Part shown: one piece after another, positions 8,689 through 17,682 of the stretch
Numbering within the stretch: the stretch's first letter is position 1
Layout of the letters: each line of letters starts with the position of its first letter
Source: Porphyromonas canoris
Lineage (GTDB): Bacteria; Bacteroidota; Bacteroidia; Bacteroidales; Porphyromonadaceae
NCBI RefSeq assembly: GCF_000769115.1
Contig: NZ_JQZV01000008.1
Location: 37,261 to 101,260 of the forward strand
Direction: 5' to 3'
DNA: 64,000 nucleotides
Program-made: the position numbers and the translations under genes
The notes under the pieces: model-generated
Seen by the model: only the letters and a program-made list of their open reading frames with translations
What the model was told of the DNA's origin: nothing
The model's database searches: none

Positions 8689-9285
8689 CTAAACGTCTCC
8701 GCCCACTACGCTCTCTACCTCTTCCGAAGAAAGTATTCCGTTCATGAGAGCATAAAACGTGAGACCGGACACGGTCTTTATTCCCAGTTTTGTGGTGATG
8801 TTTTTGCGGTGAGTCATCACCGTATTCATACTGATGTCCAAGAGATCTGCTATCTCTTTGTTGGTGCGTCCGAGGGAAACCTCTTTCAAGACCTCCATTT
8901 CGCGGAGAGAGAGATCCTTTGCCATGTTTGGAGAGTAGAGCTTCCGCTTGAGGGTCTGAGCCAATGCGCTCCTGATCTCTCCGGCATCCCACTGAGTACA
9001 GATCCCTTGTATATCTTCCGGAGAGTCCGGAAGCGGAACTCTGTTGGTGTAGACCGGCACGATGCGAAACTTGCGACCTCGTAGAGCCTCCTCGTTAAGA
9101 ACCAGCTGCGTGTCCTCCATATAGACGATGTCGTACCTTTCGATGTCCGATGCGAAGAAGATCTGAAAGCTGTCGAACGTGTCTATGAGGCATCTTTCCC
9201 CGACAGAGCGCAGGATAAACTCAAGTCCCGCCCTGCGGAGGGTCTCGGAAATTACTATCGCTACGTATGTCTTGGATGATGCCAT
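8689..9285 (-). CDS. LuxR/NarL-type transcriptional regulator, CdhR-like
   Basis: DNA-binding regulator of 198 residues. The C-terminal half is a LuxR-type helix-turn-helix (LSLREMEVLKEVSLGRTNKEIADLLDIS...VMTHRKNITTKLGI, roughly residues 125-180). The N-terminal half has receiver-like layout (YVAIVISETLRRAG) but lacks the usual Asp pocket, so phosphorylation looks unlikely. It starts 13 bases after the HHE-like gene and is probably co-transcribed with it. P. gingivalis has a comparable pair whose LuxR member, CdhR, is reported to control haemin uptake and community genes; orthology here is inference from arrangement and domain type. Confidence 0.85.
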   Translation of the reverse strand: MASSKTYVAIVISETLRRAGLEFILRSVGERCLIDTFDSFQIFFASDIERYDIVYMEDTQLVLNEEALRGRKFRIVPVYTNRVPLPDSPEDIQGICTQWDAGEIRSALAQTLKRKLYSPNMAKDLSLREMEVLKEVSLGRTNKEIADLLDISMNTVMTHRKNITTKLGIKTVSGLTFYALMNGILSSEEVESVVGGDV

Positions 9286-9298
9286 GCGAGGTTCTCTC

Positions 9299-10015
9299 CT
9301 ATTTTATATGCTCTACACCCAACTCTGTTTCCATGGCTCGCAGCATGGGAAAGAAGAGTCGGCGTCTGAGTCTGTTGTTACACGCCAGATCTTTTTCGAT
9401 CATGACGAGGCTGAATAGCACGGCATAGCTCAAGTTGTCGTTGAACTCGCCGGATAAGTGCTTGATCATCACTTCCTGAATATCGCTTATCAGCTCTTCG
9501 CTCTTATCTGTCGTCTCTTCGGACGGAGTGCCGAGAGTGATACGTTTGATATCCTGTCCGAGTCTCTCGTTAAGAGCCCTGAAGTGGGGGAGAAGCACTT
9601 CTGTATCGTGGGCTATCCGTTTTAAGAGCAACTCTTTGAACTCTCCCAAAAATCTTGACAAGAGCTTTAGCGAAGGATTGTCGTTACTGTCGCGCAATAG
9701 AGGAGACATATGTACCTCTATATTGGGTATCTGTGCATCAATATAGAAAGCATTTGTCCTTGCAAGGTAGTCCGCCATCATTTGAGGATAGAACGGAGAG
9801 AGTCTGACCTTCTTCAGGTATGAGGGGTCTATGTAGCTGTTTGCAATGTGAAGGAAGGACTCTATATCTATTCCTTTTTCTTCGCATACAGCCTTCATAC
9901 TCTTGTCTCCCAATCCGAGACGTATCCCAAATCGGTTAAGCATGGGAAGCAGTATGACGTGCTGCCTTACCACGTTGCTGAGTACACTGTTTTCTTGTAT
10001 GAGTATGGTAGTCAT
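9299..10015 (-). CDS. Ric/HHE-like helical protein paired with the LuxR regulator
   Basis: 238 residues from the Met at 10015 (MTTILIQENSV). Residues about 10-55 resemble the N-terminal domain of Ric/ScdA iron-repair proteins (HVILLPMLNRFGIRLG...CEEKGIDIESFL), and the remainder resembles a hemerythrin HHE bundle (FYIDAQIPNIEVHMSPLL, RIAHDTEVLLPHFRAL). Several iron-ligand histidines expected of hemerythrins are replaced, so it may not bind a di-iron centre. The conserved coupling to the LuxR gene suggests a sensor or partner role, which is inference. A TATCTTTG box at 10055-10062 lies 40 bases upstream and favours this start over the one 19 codons earlier. Confidence 0.75.
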   Translation of the reverse strand: MTTILIQENSVLSNVVRQHVILLPMLNRFGIRLGLGDKSMKAVCEEKGIDIESFLHIANSYIDPSYLKKVRLSPFYPQMMADYLARTNAFYIDAQIPNIEVHMSPLLRDSNDNPSLKLLSRFLGEFKELLLKRIAHDTEVLLPHFRALNERLGQDIKRITLGTPSEETTDKSEELISDIQEVMIKHLSGEFNDNLSYAVLFSLVMIEKDLACNNRLRRRLFFPMLRAMETELGVEHIK

Positions 10016-10054
10016 CGGTCTGTTTCCGGCATAAAGTGGTACTATATACCATTC

Positions 10055-10062
10055 CAAAGATA
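10055..10062 (-). promoter_or_regulatory. -7 box for the HHE-LuxR pair
   Basis: Reverse-strand TATCTTTG, about 40 bases before the ATG at 10015. No TTTG at ideal spacing. Confidence 0.5.
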
Positions 10063-10180
10063 GGAAAAACAAGCAATATTAGGCTATAAACGGGGCTTTT
10101 AATGCCCACAAGATGAGTGATACGGCTGTTTTTACTCTTTCCTCTGCCGGTTTAGGCTGCAAGTTCATCGGAGGAAAGGC

Positions 10181-10208
10181 TTGTTTTTTATCCAAACTTG
10201 TAACTTTA
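10181..10208 (+). promoter_or_regulatory. Promoter of the ion channel gene
   Basis: TTG at 10181, then TAACTTTA at 10201-10208 (one mismatch to TAnnTTTG), with 17 bases between. It lies about 35 bases before the ATG at 10243. Confidence 0.45.
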
Positions 10209-10242
10209 CATCCGAAATAGATAAAAAACTTTAATAGAGATA

Positions 10243-11016
10243 ATGTCCCCGAATAATGCTAAGCCGTATCAGCCGCAGTCGCTGAGAGAACGACTCTTTA
10301 TCCTTATAGAAAAAGGAGAGTGTGGCAACAGATGGAGCCATGCCTACGATATTTTTATGGTCATAGCCATAATGGTGAGCATCGTACCCCTTATGTTCAT
10401 GACGAATTATCCGATATTCCGGCAGATGGAGCTGGTAACCGTCTGCATCTTTATCGTGGACTATGTGCTGCGTTGGAGTACTGCCGATCTTAAACTAAAG
10501 AGGGGAGGATGGTCTTTCCTTATCTATCCTTTTACCATCATGGCTATTGTGGATCTTCTCTCCATACTGCCGGCTTTGGCTATATTCTCTCCTGCGTTGA
10601 AGGTTTTCAGGCTTTCCCGTCTGGTGCGGATATTCCGGCTGTTTAAGTTTTTCCGATATACGGATAAGCTTGCCATCTTTCTGAATGTGCTGAAAAAGGA
10701 GAAGAAAGTGTTGCTGTCCGTGCTGGTGATAGCCCTTTTTTATATCTTCCTTACCGCTCTGGTGATGTTCAACACCGAGCCTTATATCAATCCGAAAACC
10801 GGCGAACCGACATTCTCCTCTTTCTTTGATGCTCTCTACTGGGCTACTGTAACCCTTACCACCGTGGGATACGGCGATCTCTGTCCCGTGACGGAAATGG
10901 GAAGAGCCATCAGTATGTTGTCTTCTCTGTTTGGTGTGGCTATTATTGCGCTGCCGTCTGGTGTGATAACAGCGAGCTATTTGGACGAGCTTAGAAAAGA
11001 GCGGGATTCGGAATGA
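10243..11016 (+). CDS. Voltage-gated potassium channel family protein
   Basis: Six-helix cation channel subunit of 257 residues. The K+ selectivity filter TTVGYGDL occupies about residues 206-213 between the last two helices. An S4-like helix with regularly spaced Arg/Lys (FRLSRLVRIFRLFKFFRY) precedes S5, so voltage gating is plausible. The C-terminal tail is only about 15 residues, with no RCK/TrkA regulatory domain. It converges on oadB, with a shared hairpin at 11113-11148. Its physiological role is not deducible from the neighbourhood. Confidence 0.93.
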   Translation: MSPNNAKPYQPQSLRERLFILIEKGECGNRWSHAYDIFMVIAIMVSIVPLMFMTNYPIFRQMELVTVCIFIVDYVLRWSTADLKLKRGGWSFLIYPFTIMAIVDLLSILPALAIFSPALKVFRLSRLVRIFRLFKFFRYTDKLAIFLNVLKKEKKVLLSVLVIALFYIFLTALVMFNTEPYINPKTGEPTFSSFFDALYWATVTLTTVGYGDLCPVTEMGRAISMLSSLFGVAIIALPSGVITASYLDELRKERDSE

Positions 11017-11112
11017 CGTTTTTTGTTTTGCCGATACTTTGGGGCAGAAAGAGGATTGTCGCTTTTCGTAGACAAGTATCTCCCGGGTGTTTTGCTCATT
11101 TGCTATAAAATA

Positions 11113-11148
11113 AAAAGGAGAAGATCTCAAGCGAAATCTTCTCCTTTT
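11113..11148. terminator. Bidirectional terminator between channel gene and oadB
   Basis: Perfect 13-base stem AAAAGGAGAAGAT (11113-11125) with its complement at 11136-11148, A/T runs on both sides, between two converging genes. Confidence 0.85.
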
Positions 11149-11172
11149 ATATTATAAATGTCTTTATCCTTT

Positions 11173-12336
11173 TTAGCTGAGGAAGCCGAGCAGAATACCG
11201 GCGGCTACGGCAGAGCCGATGACTCCGGCAACATTGGGTCCCATAGCGTGCATGAGCAGATAGTTGGTGTCGTCATACTCCAATCCGACATGGTTCGATA
11301 TGCGAGCAGAGTCCGGAACGGCAGATACTCCGGCATTGCCGATGAGAGGGTTTATCTTGTTGTCTCCTTTTAGGAAAAGGTTGAAGAACTTGACAAACAA
11401 TATCCCTGCACAAGTTGCAAGCATAAAGGAGAATGCTCCAAGCCCAAAGATAAGAACAGACTGTGTGGATAGAAATTGAGATGCTTGCGTTGAAGCACCC
11501 ACGGTAACACCAAGCAAAATCGTTACAACGTCAATAAGCGGTCCTCTTGCAGTCTCTGCCAGTCTTCTTGTAACACCGCTTTCTTTGAGGAGATTGCCGA
11601 AAAACAGCATTCCTAACAAAGGTAGTCCGGAAGGAACAATAAAGGTAGTGAGCAACAAACCAATGATAGGGAAGAGGACTTTCTCCGTATGAGAGACCTG
11701 ACGTGGAGGCTTCATGCGTATAAGGCGCTCTTTCGATGTCGTGAGCATACGCATGAATGGAGGCTGGATAAGCGGTACCAACGCCATGTAAGAGTAGGCA
11801 GACACAGCAATGGCTCCAAGCAGATTCGGAGCTAACTTTGAAGCAAGAAAGATCGCAGTAGGACCATCTGCTCCTCCGATGATACCGATGGCTCCGGCTT
11901 GATGCGGTTCAAAACCGAAAGCTAAAGCCAAGGCATATGCTCCGAAAATACCGAACTGAGCCGCCGCTCCAATCAAAATAAGCTTGGGATTGGATATGAG
12001 AGCAGAGAAGTCCGTCATTGCCCCGATGCCCAAGAATATAAGAGGAGGATACCACCCCTGTCTAACCCCTTGATAGAGGATATTCAGTACCGAACCCTCT
12101 TCGTAGATACCTATCTGTAAACCGGCTTCTTCATTGAATGGAATATTGCCAATGAGCATCCCAAAACCTATCGGGATGAGCAGAAGAGGCTCCCACTCAT
12201 ATTTGATGCCTAAAAAGATGAAAAGCAATCCGAATGACAACATTACAAAATGCTGCCATGTGGCATTCGCAAACCCCGTATTGCTTATAAACATATCGAG
12301 GCTGCTGCTAAGCACATCTAAGAATGCTTCAAACAT
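11173..12336 (-). CDS. oadB: Sodium-translocating decarboxylase beta subunit
   Basis: Membrane subunit of biotin-dependent decarboxylases: it decarboxylates carboxybiotin and exports sodium ions. The 387 residues form many membrane helices with the characteristic GIIGGADGPTAIF motif and the conserved C-terminal region NAGVSAVPDSAR...GPNVAGVIGSA. It is the last gene of the mce-mmdA-oadG-bccP-oadB operon, so the pump is most likely driven by methylmalonyl-CoA decarboxylation. The gene starts nine bases after the biotin carrier stop codon. Confidence 0.96.
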   Translation of the reverse strand: MFEAFLDVLSSSLDMFISNTGFANATWQHFVMLSFGLLFIFLGIKYEWEPLLLIPIGFGMLIGNIPFNEEAGLQIGIYEEGSVLNILYQGVRQGWYPPLIFLGIGAMTDFSALISNPKLILIGAAAQFGIFGAYALALAFGFEPHQAGAIGIIGGADGPTAIFLASKLAPNLLGAIAVSAYSYMALVPLIQPPFMRMLTTSKERLIRMKPPRQVSHTEKVLFPIIGLLLTTFIVPSGLPLLGMLFFGNLLKESGVTRRLAETARGPLIDVVTILLGVTVGASTQASQFLSTQSVLIFGLGAFSFMLATCAGILFVKFFNLFLKGDNKINPLIGNAGVSAVPDSARISNHVGLEYDDTNYLLMHAMGPNVAGVIGSAVAAGILLGFLS

Positions 12337-12345
12337 GAGAGCTTA

Positions 12346-12816
12346 TTATGAAATAGTAACGAGGGTATGACCTTCTTGGATGCTTTCGCCTTTAGCCACA
12401 TTGATAGATGCGACAACACCGTCTCTGTCCGCTTTGATGTCGTTCTCCATCTTCATTGCTTCCAAGACAAGAAGCTTTTGCCCTTTTTTCACAGCATCTC
12501 CCACATTGCAGGTAATATCCAATATTACTCCCGGAAGAGGAGATTTAACGGCATGACCTGAGCCTGACGCTGCAGGAGCAGGAGCCGCAGGAGCAGGAGC
12601 CGGTTGAGGTGCAGGTGCTGCAACGGGAGCCGGAGCTGCTTTAGGTGTTGGAGCCGGAGCGGAAGCCGGTTGAGGTACAGGCGCTGCTGCTTGCTTGCCT
12701 TCCTTAGTTACGGTATATGGTGTGCCATTTACACTAACGGCTACTTCGTTACCTTTAGTCTCTCCAATGGTTACTTCGTATTCCTTACCATTGATAGTGT
12801 ATTTGTAAGTTTGCAT
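12346..12816 (-). CDS. Biotin carboxyl carrier subunit of the decarboxylase
   Basis: Carries CO2 on biotin between the carboxyltransferase (MmdA) and the beta subunit. The 156 residues comprise a short N-terminal domain (MQTYKYTINGKEYEVTIGE), a long Ala/Pro linker (about residues 42-85) and a C-terminal biotinyl domain with the EAMKMEND motif, where Lys122 would be biotinylated. It lies between oadG and oadB. The start is directly supported by the conserved N-terminus. Confidence 0.95.
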   Translation of the reverse strand: MQTYKYTINGKEYEVTIGETKGNEVAVSVNGTPYTVTKEGKQAAAPVPQPASAPAPTPKAAPAPVAAPAPQPAPAPAAPAPAASGSGHAVKSPLPGVILDITCNVGDAVKKGQKLLVLEAMKMENDIKADRDGVVASINVAKGESIQEGHTLVTIS

Positions 12817-12901
12817 TGTTCTGTATTCTTTGAGTGTAAATTTATTATAGGTCTTTCCTCTATCTGTACGGGCAGATAGACGGACTCTTCCAAGCGTTCT
12901 A

Positions 12902-13795
12902 TTATCTTGGGTACTGTCTCATGGTTTGTATTTTAGAACTCCACGGAGAATAGGCTTTCTTAGCCGGAGAGATAGTGATCCGACCGTCTTTTTCATAGCC
13001 TGACTCGAAGTGTTCATACATAGCCATCGCAATAGCTGCATAGACAGCGTCGTCCGCTTTTCCCTTACAAGGCGTTGGCTTGATGCCCGCATCCGACATG
13101 TCTTTGACATTTCTTCTTCCTTCCTGATTGCGAGTAAAAGATTTCCCCACAGGCTTAAACACAAGGAAGAAGACTATAAGTGCTAAAAATACTACTAACA
13201 TAGATATTACTATTATTGCGACACCGTAAGGGTCATTGACCTTTAAGTTTTCCACTTTAGTATTGGTGTCCAAAGTGACGTTATTGGTGTCCGGAGTTGT
13301 TTTTTTAAGTTCAGACCATCCGGGCTTGCCGTCTACCGTTCTTCCGTAACTGATATCCGCTTTTTGTCCGGCAGGTATCATTATTTCGTCTATAAGAGTT
13401 TTGCCATCGGCGTCATAGAGGGCAAGATAGTTCGGTTGATCTGTTTTTAACGTAAAATTAACATGAAATGTCCCTTTTTCCGGAGAGTTATCAGCCCAGA
13501 AAAGAGTGTGCTGAAATGGAGCGATCTTTGTTTTTACGTCTCCTCTCGGAATAGGATATTTCTTAGGATTGCTTTGATCATCAGTCAGAAAGCAACCTCC
13601 TATGTTTACCGTTCCTGCGGAGTTGTTGTATATTTCTATCCAAGCACTCCTGTTGCCGTAACCGTCAATAAAGTTTGTTTCATTAACTACCAGCACTTCA
13701 TTCAGACGCAGAGCTTTCACGCTCTGAGCCGATATAGTCAAAGGAAAGATAAAACATAGGAGAAGGAGCGTACTCCTGATGAAAAGTTTATTCAT
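12902..13795 (-). CDS. OadG-type gamma subunit with N-terminal lamin-tail domain
   Basis: Probable gamma subunit that anchors the decarboxylase complex. From MNKLFIR (13795) the 297 residues begin with a clean signal peptide ending at SAQS, continue with a lamin-tail-like beta domain outside the membrane (about 25-150: LNEVLVVNETNFIDGYGNRSAWIEIYN), then a single membrane helix (GVAIIVISMLVVFLALIVFFLVFK) typical of OadG and a cytoplasmic tail. Classical OadG proteins are about 80-120 residues, so the exported domain is an addition. A Met five codons upstream (13810) is an alternative start. Position in the operon supports the subunit call. Confidence 0.8.
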   Translation of the reverse strand: MNKLFIRSTLLLLCFIFPLTISAQSVKALRLNEVLVVNETNFIDGYGNRSAWIEIYNNSAGTVNIGGCFLTDDQSNPKKYPIPRGDVKTKIAPFQHTLFWADNSPEKGTFHVNFTLKTDQPNYLALYDADGKTLIDEIMIPAGQKADISYGRTVDGKPGWSELKKTTPDTNNVTLDTNTKVENLKVNDPYGVAIIVISMLVVFLALIVFFLVFKPVGKSFTRNQEGRRNVKDMSDAGIKPTPCKGKADDAVYAAIAMAMYEHFESGYEKDGRITISPAKKAYSPWSSKIQTMRQYPR

Positions 13796-13828
13796 CTTGC
13801 AAGAATTCATGTCTGAAGATAGAGTACA

Positions 13829-15382
13829 TTATAGCGGAATGTTGTCGTGTTTCTTCGCCGGGTTGTACACTTTCTTTGTTTGAAGCTGCTTCAATGCTCT
13901 TACGATGCGGAAGCGAGTATTTGCAGGCTCGATAACATCGTCGATGTAACCGTAAGATGCAGCATTGTATGGGTTTGCAAATGCATTGCGATACTCTGCT
14001 TCTTTTTCTTGTGCAGCCAATGCCGGATCGCTTGCAGCAGCAACTTCTTTCGCAAAGATCACTTCAACAGCTCCCGATGGACCCATTACGGCAATTTCTG
14101 CAGAAGGCCAAGCGTAGTTGATGTCACCGCGCAAGTGTTTAGAACTCATTACGATATAAGCACCACCATACGCTTTGCGAAGAATGATTGTAATCTTAGG
14201 CACGGTAGCTTCTCCGTAAGCATAAAGAATCTTTGCCCCGTGAGTGATGACGCCGTTGTACTCTTGACCGGTACCCGGAAGGAATCCAGGAACGTCCACA
14301 AGCGTAACAAGAGGAATATTGAAAGCATCGCAGAAGCGAACGAAACGAGCACCCTTGCGAGACGCGTTACAGTCCAAACTACCCGCCATCACCTTTGGTT
14401 GGTTGGCAATGATACCTACACTCTGACCGCCGAAGCGAGCAAAACCAACGATGATATTCTGTGCGTAGTCTCTGTGTACTTCAAGAAACTCACCATTATC
14501 CACGATAGCACCGATCACGTCATACATATCGTATGCACGGTTAGGAGAGTCTGGAATGATGTGATTCAACGCATCTTCCATTCTGTTTACAGGGTCGGTG
14601 CATTCGATGGCCGGAGCATCCTCCATGTTGTTTTGCGGCATGAAGCTGAGAAGATGGCGGATAAGATTTAGTCCTTCCTCTTCTGTATCCACTGCGAAGT
14701 GTGCCACGCCCGACTTGGTTGTGTGAACATCTGCTCCACCAAGCTCTTCTTGTGTTACATCTTCATACGTTACGGTCTTAACCACTTTAGGACCGGTAAG
14801 GAACATATAGCTTGTTCCACGGCACATGATATTGAAGTCGGTAAGAGCCGGAGAGTAAACCGCACCACCGGCACAAGGACCGAAGATGGCAGATATTTGA
14901 GGTACCACACCGGAAGCAAGGATATTGCGTTGGAATATCTCTGCATATCCTGCAAGAGCGTTTACGCCTTCTTGGATACGTGCACCGCCTGAGTCGTTAA
15001 GACCGATAACGGGAGCACCCATCTTCATAGCCATATCCATCACCTTACAGATCTTAGCGGCAAGCATTTCAGAGAGTGCACCGCCAAATACGGTAAAGTC
15101 TTGAGCAAAGATGTAAACCAGTCTGCCGTCTATTGTACCGGAGCCTACCACTACACCATCACCGAGAAACTTTGTTTTATCTATACCAAAGTTCGAGCAT
15201 CTGTGCTGTACGAACATATCGAACTCCTCGAAGCTTCCTTCATCCAAAAGGAGTGCTATACGTTCGCGAGCAGTATATTTTCCACGAGCATGCTGGCTTT
15301 CGATACGTTTTTCACCGCCGCCCAGGCGAGCTGTATTTCTTTTCTCGATAAGCTCTCTTATCTTGTCTAACTGAGTACTCAT
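13829..15382 (-). CDS. mmdA: Methylmalonyl-CoA decarboxylase alpha subunit (carboxyltransferase)
   Basis: Transfers the carboxyl group of methylmalonyl-CoA to biotin, giving propionyl-CoA. The 517 residues form the two crotonase-like halves of the acyl-CoA carboxyltransferase family, with GGARIQEGV, the [13 protein letters not shown] region and [27 protein letters not shown] in the second half. The family includes propionyl-CoA carboxylase beta subunits, but the adjacent oadB, biotin carrier and epimerase genes argue for the sodium-pumping decarboxylase. It lies 63 bases after mce in the same orientation. Confidence 0.95.
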   Translation of the reverse strand: MSTQLDKIRELIEKRNTARLGGGEKRIESQHARGKYTARERIALLLDEGSFEEFDMFVQHRCSNFGIDKTKFLGDGVVVGSGTIDGRLVYIFAQDFTVFGGALSEMLAAKICKVMDMAMKMGAPVIGLNDSGGARIQEGVNALAGYAEIFQRNILASGVVPQISAIFGPCAGGAVYSPALTDFNIMCRGTSYMFLTGPKVVKTVTYEDVTQEELGGADVHTTKSGVAHFAVDTEEEGLNLIRHLLSFMPQNNMEDAPAIECTDPVNRMEDALNHIIPDSPNRAYDMYDVIGAIVDNGEFLEVHRDYAQNIIVGFARFGGQSVGIIANQPKVMAGSLDCNASRKGARFVRFCDAFNIPLVTLVDVPGFLPGTGQEYNGVITHGAKILYAYGEATVPKITIILRKAYGGAYIVMSSKHLRGDINYAWPSAEIAVMGPSGAVEVIFAKEVAAASDPALAAQEKEAEYRNAFANPYNAASYGYIDDVIEPANTRFRIVRALKQLQTKKVYNPAKKHDNIPL

Positions 15383-15445
15383 TCTAAATTTCGTGTTTAT
15401 TTTGTTTGTCTTTCTGATCTAAAAGTCTTGGCTCTTCGCGGAGTG

Positions 15446-15853
15446 TTATTCGCAAGAGCAGCAAAGCTCCGTAAGTACGCCTCTTGTACTTTTCGGGTGA
15501 AGGAATGCGATGTTTAGACCTTCTGCTCCTTTACGGGCTTTCTTGTCGATAAGCTGAACACCTTTTTCTTCCAAAAGTGGCAGCTCTGCATTCACATCGG
15601 CTACAGAGAATGCAATGTGGTGGATACCTTCTCCTTTTTTCTCTATGAACTTCGCAATAGTACTGTCTTCTGAGGTTGGTTCAAGAAGCTCTATCTTGGT
15701 TTGTCCTACCTTGAAGAAAGCGGTTTTTACTTTTTGGTCTTCTACTACTTCGATGTTGTAGCACTTTAGACCCAAGACTCCCTCGTAGTATGGAAGAGAA
15801 TCTTCGATGCTCTTAACGGCAATACCCAAGTGCTCAATGTGAGAAATATTCAT
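15446..15853 (-). CDS. mce: Methylmalonyl-CoA epimerase
   Basis: Interconverts the (R) and (S) forms of methylmalonyl-CoA, linking succinyl-CoA mutase to the decarboxylase. The 135-residue vicinal-oxygen-chelate protein begins MNISHIEHLGIAVKSIE, with HLGIAV, then GIHHIAFSV and the C-terminal HPKSTRGVLTELC, which contain the expected metal ligands. It is the first gene of the operon and has the best-formed promoter in the window just upstream. Confidence 0.97.
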   Translation of the reverse strand: MNISHIEHLGIAVKSIEDSLPYYEGVLGLKCYNIEVVEDQKVKTAFFKVGQTKIELLEPTSEDSTIAKFIEKKGEGIHHIAFSVADVNAELPLLEEKGVQLIDKKARKGAEGLNIAFLHPKSTRGVLTELCCSCE

Positions 15854-15906
15854 AATGAAATGTATAAGTGTTTGTGTATAAATCTTGCTTACATTATTCT
15901 ATTATG

Positions 15907-15937
15907 CAAATATAGAACATTATCTTTATTAGGACAA
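15907..15937 (-). promoter_or_regulatory. Promoter of the mce-mmdA-oadG-bccP-oadB operon
   Basis: Reverse-strand TTG (15937-15935), 20 bases, then a perfect TATATTTG (15914-15907). The leader to the mce ATG would be about 45-50 bases. Confidence 0.75.
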
Positions 15938-16020
15938 TTTTTTAAGAGAGTCCGATTTTATTGGCAAATGTATCACTTTCAAGTCTTCTTCGCTGCTCTC
16001 CGTTCGGGGGAATAAAAGTC

Positions 16021-16064
16021 ATTCGGCGAGCCTCACACAGTTTATCAGGTGAGACTCGCCGAAT
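16021..16064. terminator. Terminator after tnaA
   Basis: Strong hairpin: ATTCGGCGAG (16021-16030) pairs with CTCGCCGAAT (16055-16064), extended by CTCAC/GTGAG. It lies 40 bases downstream of the minus-strand tnaA. The T-run on that strand is modest. Confidence 0.75.
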
Positions 16065-16104
16065 ATTTCTTTCCGCTTATAAGTGTTTGATGAGCAGCTT
16101 CACG

Positions 16105-17481
16105 TTATAGCTTTTTAAGTTCTACTGTGAAGTGACGCATCACGGGTTGTTCAAAAGTTATCGCATATCCTTTTGTGATGCTTTCTCTGCGGTCATATAC
16201 ATTTTTCACTGCTGCGGCAATCACATCCATGTGGTTGTTTGTATATGTACGGCGAGGTATTGCAAGACGAAGCAGTTCAAGCTCCGGGTATCTGTTCTCT
16301 TTGGTTTCAGGATCCCGGTCTGCAAGGATGGCACCGATCTCCACACCGCGTATTCCGGCTTCCAGATAGAGTTCCACTCCCAATGTTTGGGCTACGAACT
16401 CTTCGCGAGGCAGTTGAGGAAGGATCTTTTTGGCATCGAGGAAGATGGCGTGTCCGCCTGCCGGACGTTGATAAGGTATGCCATACTCATCGAGTTTTGC
16501 CGCAAGATATTGCACCTGACGTATTCTGGTGTCCAATGTATCGAATTGAGTGCCTTCGTCCAAGCCTACTGCCAAGGCAGCCATATCTCGTCCACTCATA
16601 CCACCGTAGGTGATATATCCTTCGTTCATAATACAGAACATCTGGCATCTTTTCCATAGCTCTTCGTTCTTGAAAGCCACGAAACCGCCCATGTTTACGA
16701 TAGCGTCTTTTTTGCTGGACATGGTCATCATGTCTGCATAAGAGAACATTTCGCGCACGATCTCTTTGATGCTCTTGTCCGCATAGCCCTCTTCTCTTGT
16801 CTTGATGAAGTAAGCATTTTCTGCAAAGCGTGCAGAGTCCAACAGCAATGGAATATCATACTTGCGGCAGAGGTTGTGTACGTCGCGTATATTCTTCATA
16901 GATACGGGCTGACCGCCTGCCGTGTTGTTGGTTACCGTAAGTACCACGCAAGGGATCTTCTCTTTAGGGTTGTTTGCCAACACCTTTTCCAGCTTTTCCA
17001 AGTCTACTTCTCCCTTGAACGGAAGCTCAAGCTCTGTCTGTGCAGCCGCTGAGATGGTACAGTCTACGGCATGAGCCTTGCGGTATTCTATATGACCTTT
17101 TGTGGTGTCAAAGTGAGAGTTGCCCGGAAGATAGTCGCCCTCTTTTACGATTGTAGAGAAAAGCACGTTCTCTGCTGCGCGTCCCTGGTGAGTAGGTAAG
17201 AAGTAAGGGAATCCGAGGATCTTTTCGATAGCTTCTTTCAGCTCGAAATAGCTTTCTGCTCCGGCATAGCTTTCGTCTCCCATCATCATGGCAGACCATT
17301 GGCGGTTGCTCATTGCTCCGGTGCCGGAGTCTGTCAGGAGGTCGATAAAAACGTGTTTGCTGCTTAGCTTGAAGAGGTTATACTTCGCCTCCTTGATCCA
17401 TTGTTCACGCTCTTCACGAGTCGATCTGTGGATCGGCTCAACCATTTTGATGCGGTAAGATTCTGCAAATGGTATTTCCAT
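16105..17481 (-). CDS. tnaA: Tryptophanase
   Basis: PLP enzyme splitting tryptophan to indole, pyruvate and ammonia. The 458 residues fit the beta-eliminating lyase family: LTDSGTGAMSNRQWSAMM, NTAGGQPVSMKNI, the substrate/PLP region MTMSSKKDAIVNMGG with the Schiff-base lysine, and the C-terminal RLAIPRRTYTNNHMDVIA. The ITYGGMSGRDM segment fits tryptophanase better than tyrosine phenol-lyase, though the two are close. No TnaC-like leader peptide is obvious upstream. It is monocistronic and divergent from the metallopeptidase gene at 18393. Confidence 0.93.
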   Translation of the reverse strand: MEIPFAESYRIKMVEPIHRSTREEREQWIKEAKYNLFKLSSKHVFIDLLTDSGTGAMSNRQWSAMMMGDESYAGAESYFELKEAIEKILGFPYFLPTHQGRAAENVLFSTIVKEGDYLPGNSHFDTTKGHIEYRKAHAVDCTISAAAQTELELPFKGEVDLEKLEKVLANNPKEKIPCVVLTVTNNTAGGQPVSMKNIRDVHNLCRKYDIPLLLDSARFAENAYFIKTREEGYADKSIKEIVREMFSYADMMTMSSKKDAIVNMGGFVAFKNEELWKRCQMFCIMNEGYITYGGMSGRDMAALAVGLDEGTQFDTLDTRIRQVQYLAAKLDEYGIPYQRPAGGHAIFLDAKKILPQLPREEFVAQTLGVELYLEAGIRGVEIGAILADRDPETKENRYPELELLRLAIPRRTYTNNHMDVIAAAVKNVYDRRESITKGYAITFEQPVMRHFTVELKKL

Positions 17482-17682
17482 AACTTTCTTGTGTTATATC
17501 GTTAAATATGGTACATAATTCAGTATTCGATTCCATTTCGGGAAGCTCTCTGTTTTCTCCGGTTTGGGTTGTGGTTTTTACCAAATCGGAGAGATCCGTT
17601 TCCAAAAATCGGGATAAATTTAGGGATTATTTTTTTGTCATGCAAACTCTGAAATTTTGTTGAAAAATCAAAATTCGCCGAC

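Noticed and set aside
12856..12880. Small hairpin CTATCTG/CAGATAG between oadG and the biotin carrier gene
   Set aside because: Seven-base stem without a T-run inside an operon; too weak to call a terminator.
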